Origin: Candidatus Omnitrophota bacterium
GTDB taxonomy: Bacteria > Omnitrophota > Gorgyraeia > Zapsychrales > Zapsychraceae
DNA: 8,078 bases
Reading direction: 5' to 3'
Assembly (NCBI GenBank): GCA_030634235.1
Contig: DAOWBD010000038.1
Span: 1 to 8,078 of the forward strand
In this document: in pieces, positions 6,227 through 8,078 of the stretch
Position numbering within the stretch: position 1 is the first letter of the stretch
Layout: each line of letters begins with the position of its first letter
Notes under the pieces: generated by a model
Database searches by the model: none
The model's input: only the letters and a program-made list of their open reading frames with translations
Told to the model about the DNA's origin: nothing
Program-made: the position numbers and the translations under genes

Positions 6227-6255
6227 ATCGTAACAACAAGCTGTTACGGTGTCAA
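6227..6255 (-). promoter_or_regulatory. Sigma70-type promoter of the HU/IHF gene
   Basis: The minus strand shows a perfect -35 TTGACA (6250-6255), a 17-bp spacer, and -10 TACGAT (6227-6232) preceded by TG plus one base, the extended -10 arrangement. The predicted start of transcription is near 6220, giving a leader of about 17 nt that contains the AGGAGG ribosome site (6211-6216). This also rules out an in-frame ATG at 6239, which would lie inside the promoter. Confidence 0.75.
6229..6248. promoter_or_regulatory. Palindromic candidate operator inside the HU/IHF promoter
   Basis: A perfect 7-bp inverted repeat, CGTAACA (6229-6235), 6-bp centre, TGTTACG (6242-6248), lies between the -35 and -10 boxes, with one arm covering four bases of the -10. 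A protein bound here would block RNA polymerase. The symmetry is directly visible; that it is an operator is inference, and I do not recognise the motif as that of a known regulator. Confidence 0.45.
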
Positions 6256-6272
6256 GAACAATTTACCACATG

Positions 6273-6328
6273 AAAAAAATATAGGATTCTGAGCTTTTTG
6301 ACCGTCATCAAGTGCCCTCTAACCCTAT
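6273..6328 (-). terminator. Probable rho-independent terminator after dnaE
   Basis: On the minus strand, 9 nt after the dnaE stop, arm ATAGGGTT (6321-6328) pairs with AATCCTAT (6281-6288) with one G-T wobble. One base further on comes a run of seven T (6273-6279). The long loop can fold further (GAG with CTC, TTGA with TCAA), giving an interrupted hairpin. The stem is not GC-rich, so strength is uncertain, but its position between dnaE and the next promoter fits termination. Confidence 0.5.
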
Positions 6329-6336
6329 CTTTCTCT

Positions 6337-8078
6337 CTAAAGCGTTACCGAAAAGCTTTCTTTACCGACTAATTCTTTGATCTCATTCATAAGTCGTTCA
6401 TTGGGAGCAACATAAAGATCTTCACCCACGAGAATTTCAACGCTTTTATGTGTTTTCGTGTTTATTCGTAAATAGACCGGTATCTTTCCTGGAAAATTAG
6501 ACAATTTTCTTTTTAGTTCCTTCAAATTTTTCTCCTCAACGCCGCACAGGTCGACATTAATCGCTTTAATGGATCCGTAAACATCGTGGATATGCTTCAT
6601 ATCCTCGACAATGATCTTAGGAACCTCGTCCCGCAAACTTACCTTTCCGCTTAAAAATATAACTTCGCCATCCTTGATATAATCAGATAGCCTCGCATAA
6701 GCAGAGGGAAACACCACGACTTCCACCTCGCCTTCAATATCTTCAATACGCAATATCGCCATGCGCTCGTTAGTCTTTCGCGTGTTCGTTAATTTAACAT
6801 GCTCGATAAGCCCAACAAGACGGACGTCCTCTCCCTCAACGGCCTGTTTTAAATTCTTTGTTGAAATATCGGTAAACTCTTTAATTTCATTTTGATAATG
6901 AGCCAACGGATGTCCGCTGACATAAAATCCGAGAATTTCTTTCTCAAAGGTCAGGATTTGCGTCTTATGCCATTCCTTAATGTCAGGCAATGTTTCACTC
7001 TCTTTGTTGAATCCTCCAACATCACCATCTAGGTCAAAGAATGAAACTTGGCCCGCCGCCTTCTCCTTTTGCTTCTTCGCCCCTAATTCAAGAGATCTCT
7101 GAAGAACCGCCATCATCTGGGAACGGAAAAGACCGAAACAATCCATGGCCCCGCATTTGATCAAACTTTCCAGGACCTTCCGGTTAACCAACCGCAGGTC
7201 CACCCTTTCACAAAGTTCATAAAGAGACGTGTACGGCTGTGAACCCCGGTTCTCAACGATCGAATCGATCGCTGTCGATCCAACGTTCTTTATCGCCAGC
7301 ATTCCGAAACGAATCGTGCTCTCGTTAACTACATGAAATTCTTTATTGCTTTCATTAATGCCCGGAGGCAAGACCTTGATCCCCATCGCCTCTGACTCTT
7401 TGACATATTCGACAACCTTGTCCGTATTGTTCTTTTCACAGTTGAGAAGCGCGCACATGAATTCAACGGGATAATTCGCCTTCAAATAGGCCGTCTGATA
7501 TGTAATGAGGGCATAGGCCGCCGAGTGGCTCCGGTTAAAACCATAACCCGAGAAATAATCGATCAGATCGAAAAGTTTATTGGCCTTATACTCGTTGATC
7601 TTGCTGGCCTTCTGGCAGCCCTTCACAAAATCCTTGCGCATCTTGTCCATGACCGAAGGGATTTTCTTACTCATCGCCCGTCGGAGATGATCGGCCTGCG
7701 TCATTGAGAATCCTGCCAGAGCAACCGGGATCTTCATAACCTGTTCCTGATAAACGATGATTCCGTACGTTTCTTTTAAAATCGGCTCGAGTTTCGGGTC
7801 ATCGTATTGAAAGCTGACCTCCCCACGTTTTCTTTTGATGAAATCATCAAGCATGCCGCTGCCCATCGGCCCGGGACGATAGAGCGCTAAGATCGAGATC
7901 AGGTCCTCGAATTCCGACGGTTGGATCTTTTTGAGCAGTTCGCGCATCCCGGCACTTTCCAACTGGAAGACGCCAAAACTGTTAGCCCGGCTTAAATTCT
8001 CATATGTTTTTTTATCATCAAGCGCAACCGTGCTCATGTCGATATCGGTTCCGTGGATCTCCTTAACGAGCTTGACAG
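6337..8078 (-). CDS. dnaE: DNA polymerase III subunit alpha, C-terminal part (5' end outside window)
   Basis: This is the replicative polymerase subunit that extends DNA in the Pol III holoenzyme. The reading frame runs off the right edge; about 580 codons are visible, roughly the C-terminal half of a usual 1,100-1,200 aa protein. An in-frame ATG at 8037 is not the start, because typical DnaE sequence (VKLVKEIHGTDID) continues upstream of it. Counting from that Met, the fingers region includes FGVFQLES (21-28), RPGPMGSGM (54-62), YGIIVYQEQVM (91-101), LRRAMSKK (118-125) and GYGFNRSHSAAYAL (164-177). A helix-hairpin-helix region lies near 240-300. QVSFFD (330-335) fits the internal beta-clamp-binding motif. 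An OB fold spans about 403-480, and a short C-terminal tail ends at TAG. The palm catalytic aspartates lie beyond the window. The family call is certain from these blocks; the shape of the PHP and palm domains cannot be seen. Confidence 0.97.
   Translation of the reverse strand, partial: VKLVKEIHGTDIDMSTVALDDKKTYENLSRANSFGVFQLESAGMRELLKKIQPSEFEDLISILALYRPGPMGSGMLDDFIKRKRGEVSFQYDDPKLEPILKETYGIIVYQEQVMKIPVALAGFSMTQADHLRRAMSKKIPSVMDKMRKDFVKGCQKASKINEYKANKLFDLIDYFSGYGFNRSHSAAYALITYQTAYLKANYPVEFMCALLNCEKNNTDKVVEYVKESEAMGIKVLPPGINESNKEFHVVNESTIRFGMLAIKNVGSTAIDSIVENRGSQPYTSLYELCERVDLRLVNRKVLESLIKCGAMDCFGLFRSQMMAVLQRSLELGAKKQKEKAAGQVSFFDLDGDVGGFNKESETLPDIKEWHKTQILTFEKEILGFYVSGHPLAHYQNEIKEFTDISTKNLKQAVEGEDVRLVGLIEHVKLTNTRKTNERMAILRIEDIEGEVEVVVFPSAYARLSDYIKDGEVIFLSGKVSLRDEVPKIIVEDMKHIHDVYGSIKAINVDLCGVEEKNLKELKRKLSNFPGKIPVYLRINTKTHKSVEILVGEDLYVAPNERLMNEIKELVGKESFSVTL

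Noticed and set aside
6201..6239. A longer HU/IHF protein starting at ATG 6239
   Set aside because: That ATG is inside the promoter spacer and the extra residues are unlike the family; ATG 6203 has an ideal ribosome site.
5866..6273. Plus-strand open frame covering the HU/IHF gene
   Set aside because: It reads through a terminator hairpin, the DNABII gene and its promoter on the opposite strand; no protein family seen.

Overview
The window is a compact stretch of bacterial chromosome in which every real gene lies on the minus strand. In transcription order (high to low coordinates) they are: the 3' part of dnaE (replicative DNA polymerase III alpha), an HU/IHF-family DNA-binding protein, hisS, aspS, a LysM lipoprotein, phoH, a short membrane HD phosphohydrolase of the PgpH/7TM-HD family, and the 5' end of ybeY. 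There are no signs of mobile elements, CRISPR or tRNA genes, and no gene-free stretch reaches 300 bases.

Organism: core-gene content, strong Shine-Dalgarno sites and the phoH-pgpH-ybeY order mark it as bacterial. The LysM lipoprotein has no Asp at +2 after the lipobox Cys, which would fit a two-membrane cell. Its N-terminal half reminds me of LysM lipoproteins from uncultured Omnitrophota-like genomes. That placement is from memory only and is tentative.

Layout: dnaE ends at 6337 and is followed by a long interrupted hairpin with a T7 run (probable terminator). The HU/IHF gene then has its own textbook promoter (TTGACA, 17 bp, TACGAT with a TG extension). A perfect 7+7 bp palindrome sits across the spacer and -10. 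The gene ends in a strong, symmetric (bidirectional-capable) terminator. A second, weaker promoter and a leader hairpin precede hisS. From hisS onward the genes are packed as one operon: gaps of 3 nt (hisS/aspS) and 25 nt (lysM/phoH), and overlaps of 8 nt (aspS/lysM), 17 nt (phoH/pgpH) and 89 nt (pgpH/ybeY).

Functionally the operon joins two class II aminoacyl-tRNA synthetases with RNA/ribosome maturation genes (phoH, ybeY), a probable cyclic-dinucleotide phosphodiesterase (pgpH) and a cell-envelope LysM lipoprotein. The most unusual points are an AspRS that cleanly lacks the bacterial GAD insertion domain and carries His31, a PgpH homologue lacking the usual extracytoplasmic N-terminal domain, and the long coding overlap between pgpH and ybeY. 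I do not see a wholly new system here; the novelty is in domain architecture and regulation.
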